Origin: Ruminococcus sp. CAG:563
GTDB lineage: Bacteria > Bacillota > Clostridia > Oscillospirales > Acutalibacteraceae
NCBI GenBank assembly: GCA_000434915.1
Contig: FR882046.1
Location: 1 to 23,766, forward strand
Direction: 5' to 3'
DNA length: 23,766 bases
Positions 16,673-23,740 of the stretch are shown in pieces. The first letter of the stretch is position 1. Each line of letters starts with the position of its first letter. The position numbers were made by a program, and so were the translations under genes. A model generated the notes under the pieces. That model was not told the DNA's origin, did no database searches, and saw only the letters and a list, made by a program, of their open reading frames with translations.

Positions 16673-17709
16673 ATCGTAATTTTATCCTCTGAATTTTCAA
16701 TTTTTCCGATTACATAAGCGTCCTCGCCGTTCGCCTTGAGAATTTCAATAGCCTTTTCGGCATCCTCCCGAGCAACAACAATGCTCATGCCGACGCCCAT
16801 ATTAAATGTATTAAACATATCTCTCTCGGAAATTCCGCCCTCTTTTGCAATGAGGTCGAAAATCGGGAGCACCTTAACATTCTTACGGTCAATTACTGCA
16901 CCGAGGCCGTCGGGAATGCTTCTCGGAATATTCTCGTAGAAGCCGCCGCCAGTGATGTGTGAAATTCCCTTGACCTTAACCTGCTCAAGAAGCGCAAGCA
17001 CAGGCCTTACATAAATCTTTGTGGGAGTGAGAAGCGTCTCGCCGACCGACTTGCCGCCAAGCTCCTCACGGGGAGACTTGATATCGCTGTTTTCGACGTC
17101 AAAAACCTTTCTGACAAGCGAGAATCCGTTGGAATGAACTCCGCTCGACGGGAGAGCTATAACAACATCTCCGGCTTTCATCGTTGAGGGGTCAAGTATC
17201 TTTGACTTATCGACAACGCCGACAGAGAATCCTGCGAGGTCATATTCGTCAACAGGATAGAAGCCCGGCATCTCAGCCGTTTCACCGCCGATAAGAGCCG
17301 CACCGCTCTGAACGCAGCCCTCGGCAACGCCGGAAACGATGGAAGCGATTTTTTCGGGAACATTCTTGCCGCATGCGATATAGTCAAGGAAGAAAAGCGG
17401 CTTTGCTCCGCAGCAAATAATATCGTTGACGCACATTGCAACGCAGTCAATGCCGACCGTGTCATGCTTATCCATGAGAAAAGCAAGCTTGAGCTTTGTG
17501 CCGACACCGTCCGTGCCGCTGACGAGGACAGGCTTTTCGATTCCCGTTGTGTCAAGTTCGAACAGTCCGCCGAAACCGCCGACATCGGAGCAAACGCCCG
17601 AGGTCATTGTTCTTGCAATGTGTGATTTCATCAGTTCGACAGCCTTGTAGCCTGCCGTTATATCTACGCCTGCTGCGGCGTAGCTTTCGGAACGTGATTG
17701 TATATTCAT
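16666..17709 (-). CDS. purM: phosphoribosylformylglycinamidine cyclo-ligase (AIR synthetase)
   Basis: 347 aa, usual length. Closes FGAM to AIR with ATP, the fifth step. Visible: SYAAAGVDITAGYKAVELMK at the N-terminus, GGFGGLFEL, the GTDGVGTKLKLA loop, GIDCVAMCVNDIICCGAKPLFFLDYIA, GGETAEMPGFY, SSGVHSNGFSLVRK and GGGFYENIPR. An in-frame GTG lies one codon upstream (17712), but GGAG is eight bases before the ATG at 17709 and only five before the GTG, so the ATG is preferred. That ATG overlaps the purF TGA by one base (TGATG). Its end overlaps the FNT gene by 7 bases. Confidence 0.96.
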   Translation of the reverse strand: MNIQSRSESYAAAGVDITAGYKAVELMKSHIARTMTSGVCSDVGGFGGLFELDTTGIEKPVLVSGTDGVGTKLKLAFLMDKHDTVGIDCVAMCVNDIICCGAKPLFFLDYIACGKNVPEKIASIVSGVAEGCVQSGAALIGGETAEMPGFYPVDEYDLAGFSVGVVDKSKILDPSTMKAGDVVIALPSSGVHSNGFSLVRKVFDVENSDIKSPREELGGKSVGETLLTPTKIYVRPVLALLEQVKVKGISHITGGGFYENIPRSIPDGLGAVIDRKNVKVLPIFDLIAKEGGISERDMFNTFNMGVGMSIVVAREDAEKAIEILKANGEDAYVIGKIENSEDKITIC

Positions 17710-19181
17710 CACTTTTTCTCCTTTTGTCTTTCGGAAATTTTACATTCAAACTTGCTCTTGTGCGTCTCGGTCGGCACTTCGGTCGGATAATCGCCGTCGA
17801 AGCAGGCTGTGCAATAGCCCTTGCCGAGGTCGCCGCAGGCAATCTTTTTAACATTGTCAACACTGAGATAGCCGAGGGAATCAACGCCGATAATCTTCGC
17901 TATCTCGTCAACCGTATGGTGGCAGGCGATAAGATTATCTCGGGAGTCAATGTCCGTGCCGTAATAGCAGGGGTTGAGGAACGGAGGAGCGGAAACACGC
18001 ATATGAATTTCCTTTGCACCGGCATTCTTGAGAAGCTTTACGATACCGGCATTCCTGAGAAGCTTTACGATTCTTGCACAGGTTGTTCCTCTGACGATCG
18101 AGTCGTCGATCATGACTACTCTTTTGCCCTTGATAACATTCGTGATCGGGTTGAGCTTGATACGCACCTGATTTGTACGGCTCTTCTGACCCGGGGAAAT
18201 GAACGTTCTGCCGATATATTTATTTTTAATAAATCCGATTTCATAGGGAATACCCGACTGCTTTGCAAATCCGAGAGCGGCGTCAAGTCCCGAATCGGGA
18301 ACGCCGATAACAACATCCGCCTGAACGGGGTGCTCAAGAGCCAAAAATGCACCTGCACGAATTCTTGCTTCATGCACGCTTGCACCGTCGATCACGGAAT
18401 CGGGACGGGCAAAATAGATGTACTCAAAAACGCAGGTGTGCGGCTTCTCTTTGTTGCAATGATCCTTAATGCTGCGAACGGTTTTGCCGTCGAAAACAAC
18501 AATTTCACCCGGTTCAACATCTCGGACAAACTCCGCACCGACTGCGTCAAGTGCACAGCTCTCGGAGGCGACAACATATCCGCCGTTCTCGGGAAGCTTG
18601 CCGATGCAAAGCGGACGGAAGCCCATTTTGTCACGAACCGCAATCATCTTTGTAGGCGACATTACAACAAGGGAATAGGCGCCCTTGATACGGTCAACGG
18701 CTCTGTTAATCGCCTCCTCGATTGAGGGAGCTGTAAGCCTTTCCTCGGTTATAATGTATGAGATGACCTCGGTATCCGATGTTGTGTGGAAGATCGAACC
18801 TTTCAGCTCAAGCGCACTGCGAAGCTCATAGGAATTGGTGAGATTTCCGTTATGAGCGAGGGCAACATGGCCGTTAATATGGTTGACAACTATCGGCTGA
18901 GCGTTATCTCTTGCCGAGCCGCCCGTTGTGCCGTAACGGACATGACCTATTGCGATATTGCCCTGACCGAACTGATTAAGATGGTCGGGGGTGAAAACAT
19001 CATTGACAAGGCCTGTGTCCTTATATGTGGTAAAAAGTCCGTCATCGTTTACAACGATTCCGCAGGATTCCTGTCCTCTGTGCTGGAGGGCGTAAAGACC
19101 GTAATAGACGGTACTTGCAATATCATACGATTCGGTGGCATAAACGCCGAAAACTCCGCATTCTTCATGTATATTAGACAT
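17709..19181 (-). CDS. purF: amidophosphoribosyltransferase (glutamine PRPP amidotransferase)
   Basis: 490 aa. Makes phosphoribosylamine from PRPP and glutamine, the committed step. A seven-residue propeptide (MSNIHEE) precedes the nucleophile C8 (ECGVFGVY), as in the processed Bacillus-type enzyme. The glutaminase domain covers about 8-235; the PRPP site has VVMIDDSIVRGTT (355-367). Four cysteines, C250 (HTCVFEYIYFARPDS), C405 (NPCYYG), C457 and C460 (YCTAC), match the [4Fe-4S] ligands of Bacillus PurF, so an oxygen-sensitive Fe-S enzyme is expected. Odd: residues 371-379 (IVKLLRNAG) are repeated as 380-388 (IVKLLKNAG), encoded by a 27-bp tandem duplication directly after the PRPP loop. Frame and all key residues survive; the effect on activity is unknown. 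CGGAG precedes the ATG; 15 bases separate it from purC. Confidence 0.96.
   Translation of the reverse strand: MSNIHEECGVFGVYATESYDIASTVYYGLYALQHRGQESCGIVVNDDGLFTTYKDTGLVNDVFTPDHLNQFGQGNIAIGHVRYGTTGGSARDNAQPIVVNHINGHVALAHNGNLTNSYELRSALELKGSIFHTTSDTEVISYIITEERLTAPSIEEAINRAVDRIKGAYSLVVMSPTKMIAVRDKMGFRPLCIGKLPENGGYVVASESCALDAVGAEFVRDVEPGEIVVFDGKTVRSIKDHCNKEKPHTCVFEYIYFARPDSVIDGASVHEARIRAGAFLALEHPVQADVVIGVPDSGLDAALGFAKQSGIPYEIGFIKNKYIGRTFISPGQKSRTNQVRIKLNPITNVIKGKRVVMIDDSIVRGTTCARIVKLLRNAGIVKLLKNAGAKEIHMRVSAPPFLNPCYYGTDIDSRDNLIACHHTVDEIAKIIGVDSLGYLSVDNVKKIACGDLGKGYCTACFDGDYPTEVPTETHKSKFECKISERQKEKK
18018..18071. repeat. 27-bp tandem duplication inside purF
   Basis: Two adjacent 27-base units, 18018-18044 and 18045-18071, match at 26 of 27 positions (only 18028 t versus 18055 c). 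Each encodes nine residues on the minus strand, so the frame is kept. The flanking bases do not extend the repeat. Such a pattern fits a recent replication-slippage duplication. Confidence 0.95.
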
Positions 19182-19196
19182 AAAAAGCTCCGTTTC

Positions 19197-19904
19197 TTAT
19201 TTGAAAACTCTCTTCATCATTTCTGCATAAGCATCTTCAACTCCGCCAAGGTCACGGCGGAAGCGATCCTTGTCAAGCTTCTCGTTTGTCTTGCTGTCCC
19301 AGAAGCGACAGGTATCGGGAGAGATCTCGTCGGCGAGAACGATAGTGCCGTCAGAGAGCTTGCCGAACTCAAGCTTGAAATCAACAAGAGTTACGTTAAG
19401 GCTCTTGAAATACTCCTTAAGAACCGAATTGACCTTAAATGCCATTGACTTGATATTCTCAATCTCCTCCTTGGTTGCAAGGCCGAGAGCAAGAGCATGA
19501 TATGAATTGAGAAGAGGATCGTGAAGATCATCGTTTTTATATGAAAACTCGATTGTAGGCTCGGCAAATACTATGCCTTCCTCAACGCCGTAACGCTTTG
19601 CAAAAGAGCCGGCGGAAATATTTCTGATAATAACCTCGAGAGGAACGATTGAAACCTTGCGCACAACCGTCTCACGGTCCGAAAGCTCCTCAACGTAGTG
19701 AGTGGGAACTCCCTGCTTTTCAAGAAGCTGCATGAGATAGTTTGACATCTTGTTGTTTACAACGCCCTTGCCGGTGATTGTGCCTTTCTTGAGTCCGTCA
19801 AATGCCGTCGCATCGTCCTTGTAGGAAACGATAACGTACTCGGGATCCTCTGTTGCAAAAACCTTTTTTGCCTTGCCCTCGTAAAGCTGTTCACATTTTT
19901 TCAT
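19197..19904 (-). CDS. purC: SAICAR synthetase
   Basis: 235 aa, usual length. Ligates aspartate to CAIR with ATP, the seventh step in the pathway. Visible: the N-terminal YEGKAKKVFATEDPEYVIVSYKDDATAFDG block with the phosphate-binding GKAK; KKGTITGKGVVNN; VPLEVIIRNISAGSFAKRYG; the LDF-type segment read here as LVDFKLEFG; and ADEISPDTCRFWD with Asp-Glu metal ligands near the C-terminus. AGGAGG lies ten bases before the ATG. It follows purE by 35 bases and precedes purF by 15. No purB is present in the window, so the next step must be encoded elsewhere. Confidence 0.97.
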   Translation of the reverse strand: MKKCEQLYEGKAKKVFATEDPEYVIVSYKDDATAFDGLKKGTITGKGVVNNKMSNYLMQLLEKQGVPTHYVEELSDRETVVRKVSIVPLEVIIRNISAGSFAKRYGVEEGIVFAEPTIEFSYKNDDLHDPLLNSYHALALGLATKEEIENIKSMAFKVNSVLKEYFKSLNVTLVDFKLEFGKLSDGTIVLADEISPDTCRFWDSKTNEKLDKDRFRRDLGGVEDAYAEMMKRVFK

Positions 19905-19939
19905 GATTTGAAATCCTCCTTGATTTTATTTGTTATAAA

Positions 19940-20428
19940 TTATAAATTTGATGCAATGTTTTTATCTTTTTCCAAAACGGCCGCCGAGTCCGCCGTGCGC
20001 TTTTCACGAAGCTTTTCGGCAAGCTCCGGCTCGCAAAGAGCCAAAATCTGTATAGAAAGCAAAGCGGCATTGACTGCTCCGTTAATCGCTACTGTAGCAA
20101 CCGGTATGCCGGAAGGCATTTGTACAGTAGACAGCAAGGCGTCAATGCCGTCAAGTGTATTTGATTTACAGGGTATTCCGATGACGGGCAAAACGGTCTG
20201 AGCCGCAATTGCTCCTGCCAGATGAGCCGCCATTCCTGCGGCTGCAATGAGGACACCGAAACCGTTTGACTGGGCGTTTTGAGCGAATTCCGCAGCCTCT
20301 CCGGGTGTTCGGTGTGCAGAGAAGATGTGCACCTCATAGGGGACGTTGAATGCTTTGAGCGTGTCGATTGCTTTCTGAACAATCGGCAGATCGCTGTCGC
20401 TTCCCATGATAATTCCAACTTTTTTCAC
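19940..20428 (-). CDS. purE: AIR carboxylase / N5-CAIR mutase, PurE
   Basis: 162 aa from a GTG start. Makes CAIR, the sixth step. Visible: GIIMGSDSDLPIVQKA at the N-terminus, FSAHRTP with the catalytic His, AAGMAAHLAG, and IDALLSTVQMPSGIPVATVAI. The sequence looks like class I PurE (AHRTP, AAHL) rather than the class II form of Treponema, yet no purK partner is present in the operon or window. Start: another GTG exists nine codons upstream at 20455, but it falls inside the riboswitch terminator; AAAGGAGG lies six bases before the GTG at 20428, so this is the start. First gene of the operon, 16 bases after the terminator U-run and directly controlled by the ZTP riboswitch. Confidence 0.95.
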   Translation of the reverse strand: MKKVGIIMGSDSDLPIVQKAIDTLKAFNVPYEVHIFSAHRTPGEAAEFAQNAQSNGFGVLIAAAGMAAHLAGAIAAQTVLPVIGIPCKSNTLDGIDALLSTVQMPSGIPVATVAINGAVNAALLSIQILALCEPELAEKLREKRTADSAAVLEKDKNIASNL

Positions 20429-20443
20429 GAAAATCCTCCTTTT

Positions 20444-20486
20444 AAAAAAGGGCACAATTAAGGCAGGATAAACCTTAACTGTGCCC
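20444..20486 (-). terminator. riboswitch-controlled terminator in the purE leader
   Basis: On the minus strand GGGCACAGTTAAGG (20486-20473) pairs with CCTTAATTGTGCCC (20463-20450) over 14 positions with one mismatch and a 9-base loop, followed by six T. Its first bases, GGGC, are also the 3' edge of the ZTP aptamer (P3/pseudoknot region), so aptamer and terminator compete. AAAGGAGG of purE follows at once. Confidence 0.9.
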
Positions 20487-20556
20487 AGACGGTCGGCCTA
20501 TATTGTCCTTTGCTCCCCTGTGGTGATCCACAATTCCGTCAGTCACAAAGAACCTC
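20483..20556 (-). ncRNA. ZTP riboswitch (pfl motif) controlling the purine operon
   Basis: Minus-strand leader RNA with the hallmarks of the pfl/ZTP aptamer. P1 pairs TTCTTTG (20552-20546) with CAAAGGA (20512-20506). Next come TGACTGACGG and the P2 hairpin GTGGATCACCAC (20531-20520), then GGGGAGC. The most conserved part is GCCGACCGTCTGGGC (20497-20483), which forms P3 and the ligand pocket. Known function: binds ZMP/ZTP, the AICAR nucleotides that rise when 10-formyl-THF is low, and turns expression on. Here it directly overlaps the 5' arm of a terminator (20444-20486), so ligand binding should block termination and allow purE-to-purL transcription. Not a guanine/adenine riboswitch: that core is absent. 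Confidence 0.92.
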
Positions 20557-20570
20557 TTTTATGTGTCTAC

Positions 20571-20599
20571 ATTTTAACATAGCGTTAAGCTAAAGTCAA
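20571..20599 (-). promoter_or_regulatory. sigma-A-type promoter of the purine operon
   Basis: On the minus strand there is a -35 TTGACT (20594-20599), a 17-base spacer and a -10 TAAAAT (20571-20576). Transcription should start near 20564, a few bases before the ZTP aptamer. A small inverted repeat TTAAC/GTTAA (20574-20578, 20584-20588) overlaps the -10 and spacer. The region 20456-20660 holds only promoter, riboswitch and terminator. Confidence 0.85.
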
Positions 20600-20660
20600 C
20601 GGAACAAAGAGGAAATTATTTTGAGATTATTTGTTATAATTTGTGTAAATTGACATTACT

Positions 20661-21875
20661 TTATGAAGCTTTGAGATACTCCTCCACTCCCTCGGCGGTA
20701 TCCGTCATATTCTGAGCAAAGATTCCGTAGCCCTCGGCCGGGTCATCGACAAAGACATGCGTGACTGCTCCGACAAGCATTCCGTTCTGAATAATCGGGC
20801 TGCCGCTCATTCCCTGAACTATGCCGCCTGTTTTTTCGAGCAGCTTCGGGTCGGTAACACGCAGGACAAGGTTTCTCTGATTATCCTTGCTGTCAAAGAT
20901 CTTTTCAATTTCAATATCGTAATAAGCCGAGCCTGTGTCGTCAACCGTACATATGATCCGGGCAGCACCGGTTTTAACCTCCTGACGCAGAGCAACAGGA
21001 ACAACCCGACTGCTCTCGTCAAAGGAATCCATGATTCCGTAAACGCCTGTTTCGCCGTTTATATAAAGGCTTCCTATAGTGCCGGCGGAGAAAACTCCGC
21101 ACAGCTCACCGGCGCTGCCGCTTGTGCCCTTATAGCACCCCTTGATTTGAGCTTCGACCGCATCTCCGCCCGAAAGAGGCATTATTTCTCCCGTATCCGT
21201 ATCGCACACGGCATGACCGAGGCCTGCAAAAATTCCGTTCGTCCTGTCATACCAAGTAACCGTACCTATCCCCGCGGTGCTGTCTCTTATCCAAAGACCG
21301 CCCTTGTAGGTTGAGTCCTCCGAACAAAGAACAGGGGTAAAATCAATATCCCTTGTCTTTGCATCTCGCTCGATTTTCAGCTTCAGCGTTTTGCCGTTGC
21401 TCGAGGCAAACATCGCCGAAAGCTCTCTGTTTCGGTAGACTTCAACACCGTCAACGGAGATTATCATGTCTCCCTCTTTAAGTCCGGCCGACTTTCCCGG
21501 ACTGACGTTACCCGACGCAGTTGTTACTGCGTCAACACGGATAACCATAACGCCTTTTGTGTACAGGCGAATTCCGAAAGCGTTTCCGCCGGGGACAACG
21601 TATTTTCGGCGTGAGACTTTAACCTTGGCGGATTTTATGGGAAAAACATTAAAGAGCTTAACGGAGGTCATGTATTCGGTTTCAATCGGAGAAGTATCCT
21701 CTGTGCCATGGTTTACAAGAGCCCGGCAGACATAGGTTTTTCCGACGTTCATTTCATCATATTCGCCAATCGTCATTTCGTCCGGGATACGGACATATCC
21801 CACAATAACGAGCATCATAATAACGCCCGAAACGAAAAAACAGATCATACTGATTATCCGAACACACTGCTTCAA
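20661..21875 (-). CDS. spoIVB: SpoIVB, forespore-secreted serine peptidase (family S55)
   Basis: 404 aa. In Bacillus SpoIVB is made in the forespore, crosses into the intermembrane space and cleaves SpoIVFA, which leads to sigma-K activation in the mother cell. Visible: one N-terminal membrane anchor (about 7-28); a PDZ domain (about 95-180, with SAGLKEGDMIISVDG); and the S55 peptidase domain with H221 in AGLGHAV, D342 in RVTDPKLL and nucleophile S357 in GGIVQGMSGSPI. The D-to-S spacing of 15 equals that of the Bacillus enzyme. The C-terminal AVTHVFVDDPAEGYGIF is typical. The start codon is TTG (21873-21875), with GGAGG nine bases upstream; that GGAGG is the 3' arm of the lipase terminator. 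It is followed by the purine operon rather than by spo0A. Confidence 0.95.
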   Translation of the reverse strand: MKQCVRIISMICFFVSGVIMMLVIVGYVRIPDEMTIGEYDEMNVGKTYVCRALVNHGTEDTSPIETEYMTSVKLFNVFPIKSAKVKVSRRKYVVPGGNAFGIRLYTKGVMVIRVDAVTTASGNVSPGKSAGLKEGDMIISVDGVEVYRNRELSAMFASSNGKTLKLKIERDAKTRDIDFTPVLCSEDSTYKGGLWIRDSTAGIGTVTWYDRTNGIFAGLGHAVCDTDTGEIMPLSGGDAVEAQIKGCYKGTSGSAGELCGVFSAGTIGSLYINGETGVYGIMDSFDESSRVVPVALRQEVKTGAARIICTVDDTGSAYYDIEIEKIFDSKDNQRNLVLRVTDPKLLEKTGGIVQGMSGSPIIQNGMLVGAVTHVFVDDPAEGYGIFAQNMTDTAEGVEEYLKAS

Positions 21876-21880
21876 GAAAA

Positions 21881-21914
21881 AGCACCTCCGGTTTTAATTT
21901 ATCCCGGAGGTGCT
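21881..21914 (-). terminator. terminator of the lipase gene that contains the spoIVB ribosome-binding site
   Basis: A perfect 11-bp stem, AGCACCTCCGG against CCGGAGGTGCT, with a 12-base loop. Read on the minus strand it is followed by TTTTC. It lies 27 bases past the lipase stop. The 3' arm contains GGAGG, the only good ribosome-binding site for spoIVB, so in any read-through RNA this site is paired with its complement CCTCC. Confidence 0.88.
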
Positions 21915-21923
21915 CATTTATTC
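21895..21923 (-). promoter_or_regulatory. candidate forespore (sigma-F/sigma-G) promoter of spoIVB
   Basis: On the minus strand GAATA (21919-21923) and TAAATTA (21895-21901) are 17 bases apart. This fits the loose sigma-F/G pattern of gnATR and cAtnnTA, except for the first and third -10 bases. Transcription would begin near 21888, inside the hairpin's 3' arm, leaving the ribosome-binding site unpaired. AT-rich sequence makes chance matches easy. Confidence 0.35.
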
Positions 21924-21940
21924 AATTTTTAAAAAATTTA

Positions 21941-23230
21941 TCAATCGGTAATCGGCTGATTCTCAATCATCGTAATCATGCCCATATAATAATCAAGCAA
22001 CGATTCTTCGTCAACGCCTATTCCTATCGCATTGCCGTGGTCACCCGTGCTTACAGGCATAACGTTCCATATTCCCGTCTGAATATTATTCGGGTCATAG
22101 TCGGTATGTGCATCGCCGAACGGATACTGAGCGGCAACAACATTGACAAGTCCGTCATTCGGCTTCCACGATTCATCAATCGGAAACGGTGCATCGGGAT
22201 TTGAGGAATATACGCCCATCATCTCTGAATATGCACGGAGAATGAAAAGCGTGCTCGGCAAAGCGATTTGCGCCTTACCGGTTATAGGACTGTCAACGGT
22301 AGTTCTGAACGCATAGGAATAATAATAAACATTGTCATCAAGAGAGAGCCTGTCGTTGAGAGCCTTTGCACCCTCGCATGAAAGGTCAAACGCAACGTTA
22401 TCATACTTCTGCTGCAGTATTGTATGCAGTGCTTTATAAACATGGTTGACCGTTGTCTTCTCTCCCGGAACAAACGTCAGTCCGAACTGCTCAAGATGGA
22501 AATCAACATATCCGTTGAGCGGTGAACGTCCCAGAACGGCAGCATACAGGAACAAAGCTATTTCACCTATTTCAATAAGGTTAAGGTCATCAGCTATATA
22601 AGCAAGTGTTGTTCCGTTGTTCGGAGTGCAAATCGTGGTAACGGAATTCACCCAGTTTGCTTTACCGCCTGTAAAGAGCGGCGAAATATCATTGGTATCC
22701 GTGGCTGCAATCTCATCCGGATCACCTTTTGAAAGAAGACCCTGCAAAAGTCTGATTGTATTTCCGCCGAAGGAATGTCCGATAAGATTAACCTTATTCA
22801 TAAGGTCATTTTCATCCTTCTCGCCCCAGTTTTTGACAATCGGCTCCGTGTACGTTCTGCCATAGCGAAGATGCTTATGCTTCTTGGAATGAGCCTCGCC
22901 ATAGTCAACACGTGTGCCGGTCAGCTGTGCATAAAGCTCACACGCTCTGTCCCAGTTACTCGAGAACGGACCGACTGAAGCATCACGGCACTCTATGCCT
23001 TTTTCTCTGAGCTTTTGCATAAGGTGGCAGGATGTTGCGCCCCAATAGGAGAAATCCTGGTTTATGCCTTCATCCTCGCCCCAGCCGAGAAAGCCGTGAA
23101 CGAAAATATAAGGGTAGCTTTTGTCCGTCTCGCCGGATTTATCCTCCGGCACAACAAAGCCCGGAACAAAGCTTACAAACGCCATGACCAATGCGACCCA
23201 AGCAGCTACTAAAGACTGAAACATAGACAC
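21941..23230 (-). CDS. exported triacylglycerol lipase, Geobacillus/Staphylococcus type
   Basis: 429 aa. It opens with a hydrophobic export segment (about 5-27). The body matches the I.5/staphylococcal lipase group: PYIFVHGFLGWG for the oxyanion region; SNWDRACELY; the zinc-site block VDYGEAHSKKHKHLRYGRTY; and catalytic S153 in GHSFGG, D359 in NDGLVN and H398 in GDHGNA. Zinc ligands D94, H114 and H120 keep the same 20- and 6-residue spacings as D61, H81 and H87 of the Geobacillus enzyme. All catalytic residues are present. Start: GTG at 23230 with GAGGG about seven bases upstream; an ATG two codons later is farther from that site. It has its own promoter at 23257-23285 and terminator at 21881-21914, so it is probably monocistronic. 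It likely hydrolyses lipids outside the cell or at its surface. Confidence 0.9.
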   Translation of the reverse strand: MSMFQSLVAAWVALVMAFVSFVPGFVVPEDKSGETDKSYPYIFVHGFLGWGEDEGINQDFSYWGATSCHLMQKLREKGIECRDASVGPFSSNWDRACELYAQLTGTRVDYGEAHSKKHKHLRYGRTYTEPIVKNWGEKDENDLMNKVNLIGHSFGGNTIRLLQGLLSKGDPDEIAATDTNDISPLFTGGKANWVNSVTTICTPNNGTTLAYIADDLNLIEIGEIALFLYAAVLGRSPLNGYVDFHLEQFGLTFVPGEKTTVNHVYKALHTILQQKYDNVAFDLSCEGAKALNDRLSLDDNVYYYSYAFRTTVDSPITGKAQIALPSTLFILRAYSEMMGVYSSNPDAPFPIDESWKPNDGLVNVVAAQYPFGDAHTDYDPNNIQTGIWNVMPVSTGDHGNAIGIGVDEESLLDYYMGMITMIENQPITD

Positions 23231-23256
23231 ACCACGCCCTCTTTTATTTTAATTTA

Positions 23257-23285
23257 ATAATATGATATTTTTGCCGTTTTGTCAA
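23257..23285 (-). promoter_or_regulatory. sigma-A-type promoter of the lipase gene
   Basis: On the minus strand there is a -35 TTGACA (23280-23285), a 17-base spacer and a -10 TATTAT (23257-23262), about 26 bases before the GTG start. No clear terminator for the DUF296 gene was found in 23231-23320. Confidence 0.8.
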
Positions 23286-23320
23286 GAAAAACCGCTTTAA
23301 AACCATTTATATAATTTTTC

Positions 23321-23740
23321 TTAAATTTCAAAAATATTTATACCCGTAACAGGGTGAACCCGACGATTCATCTCTCCGTCAATGATATTGACAAAAATCT
23401 CCGCCGTAACGCCGATAATGGCCTCGGTCAGATGTCCGCCGACAACATTGCAGTCCTCACCTGAGAAAGAGGCATGAAGATGAAGATACGGCTTGCCGTC
23501 CTTTCTTGTCATGTTTCCGAGCAGGGAAACAATTTCCATCGGCTCGTCAAAGGTTTTCGGCATATATTCTCCCTTTTCGAGATTATAGAAGCCGACCGTT
23601 GCACGGCTGACGGCTCCGATGCCGTTGACCTGTGCAAATCCGATATTTTCTTTTTCACCAAGCTCAAGCAATGACGTCACAATGTCTTCGCCAATGCTTA
23701 ACCTTACGCTTATGATATCACCGTTTCTTCTGTAATACAT
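23321..23740 (-). CDS. PPC/DUF296-domain protein
   Basis: 139 aa, a complete single PPC (plants and prokaryotes conserved, DUF296) domain. Family members form trimers; bacterial ones often bind a metal through conserved histidines and have no firm function, although plant versions are fused to AT-hooks. Visible: VNGIGAVSRATVGFYNL (38-54), LLGNMTRKDGKPYLHLHASFSGED with H87 and H89, and VGGHLTEAIIGVTAEIFV with H103. No signal peptide or DNA-binding hook. AAAGGGCGG precedes the ATG. Its promoter lies outside the window. No role can be inferred from the downstream lipase gene, which has its own promoter. Confidence 0.87.
   Translation of the reverse strand: MYYRRNGDIISVRLSIGEDIVTSLLELGEKENIGFAQVNGIGAVSRATVGFYNLEKGEYMPKTFDEPMEIVSLLGNMTRKDGKPYLHLHASFSGEDCNVVGGHLTEAIIGVTAEIFVNIIDGEMNRRVHPVTGINIFEI

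Noticed and set aside
17547..18725. A 392-codon open frame on the plus strand
   Set aside because: Antisense to purM and purF, both certain; no family resemblance. It also owes some length to the 27-bp in-frame repeat.
20429..20455. Nine-codon N-terminal extension of PurE from an upstream GTG
   Set aside because: It would run through the terminator stem and the AAAGGAGG site; PurE homologues begin at the KKVGIIMGSDSD segment.
20483..20556. Purine (guanine/adenine) riboswitch in the pur leader
   Set aside because: The three-way junction core of that class is absent; P1, P2 and the GCCGACCG..CTGGGC core fit the ZTP class.
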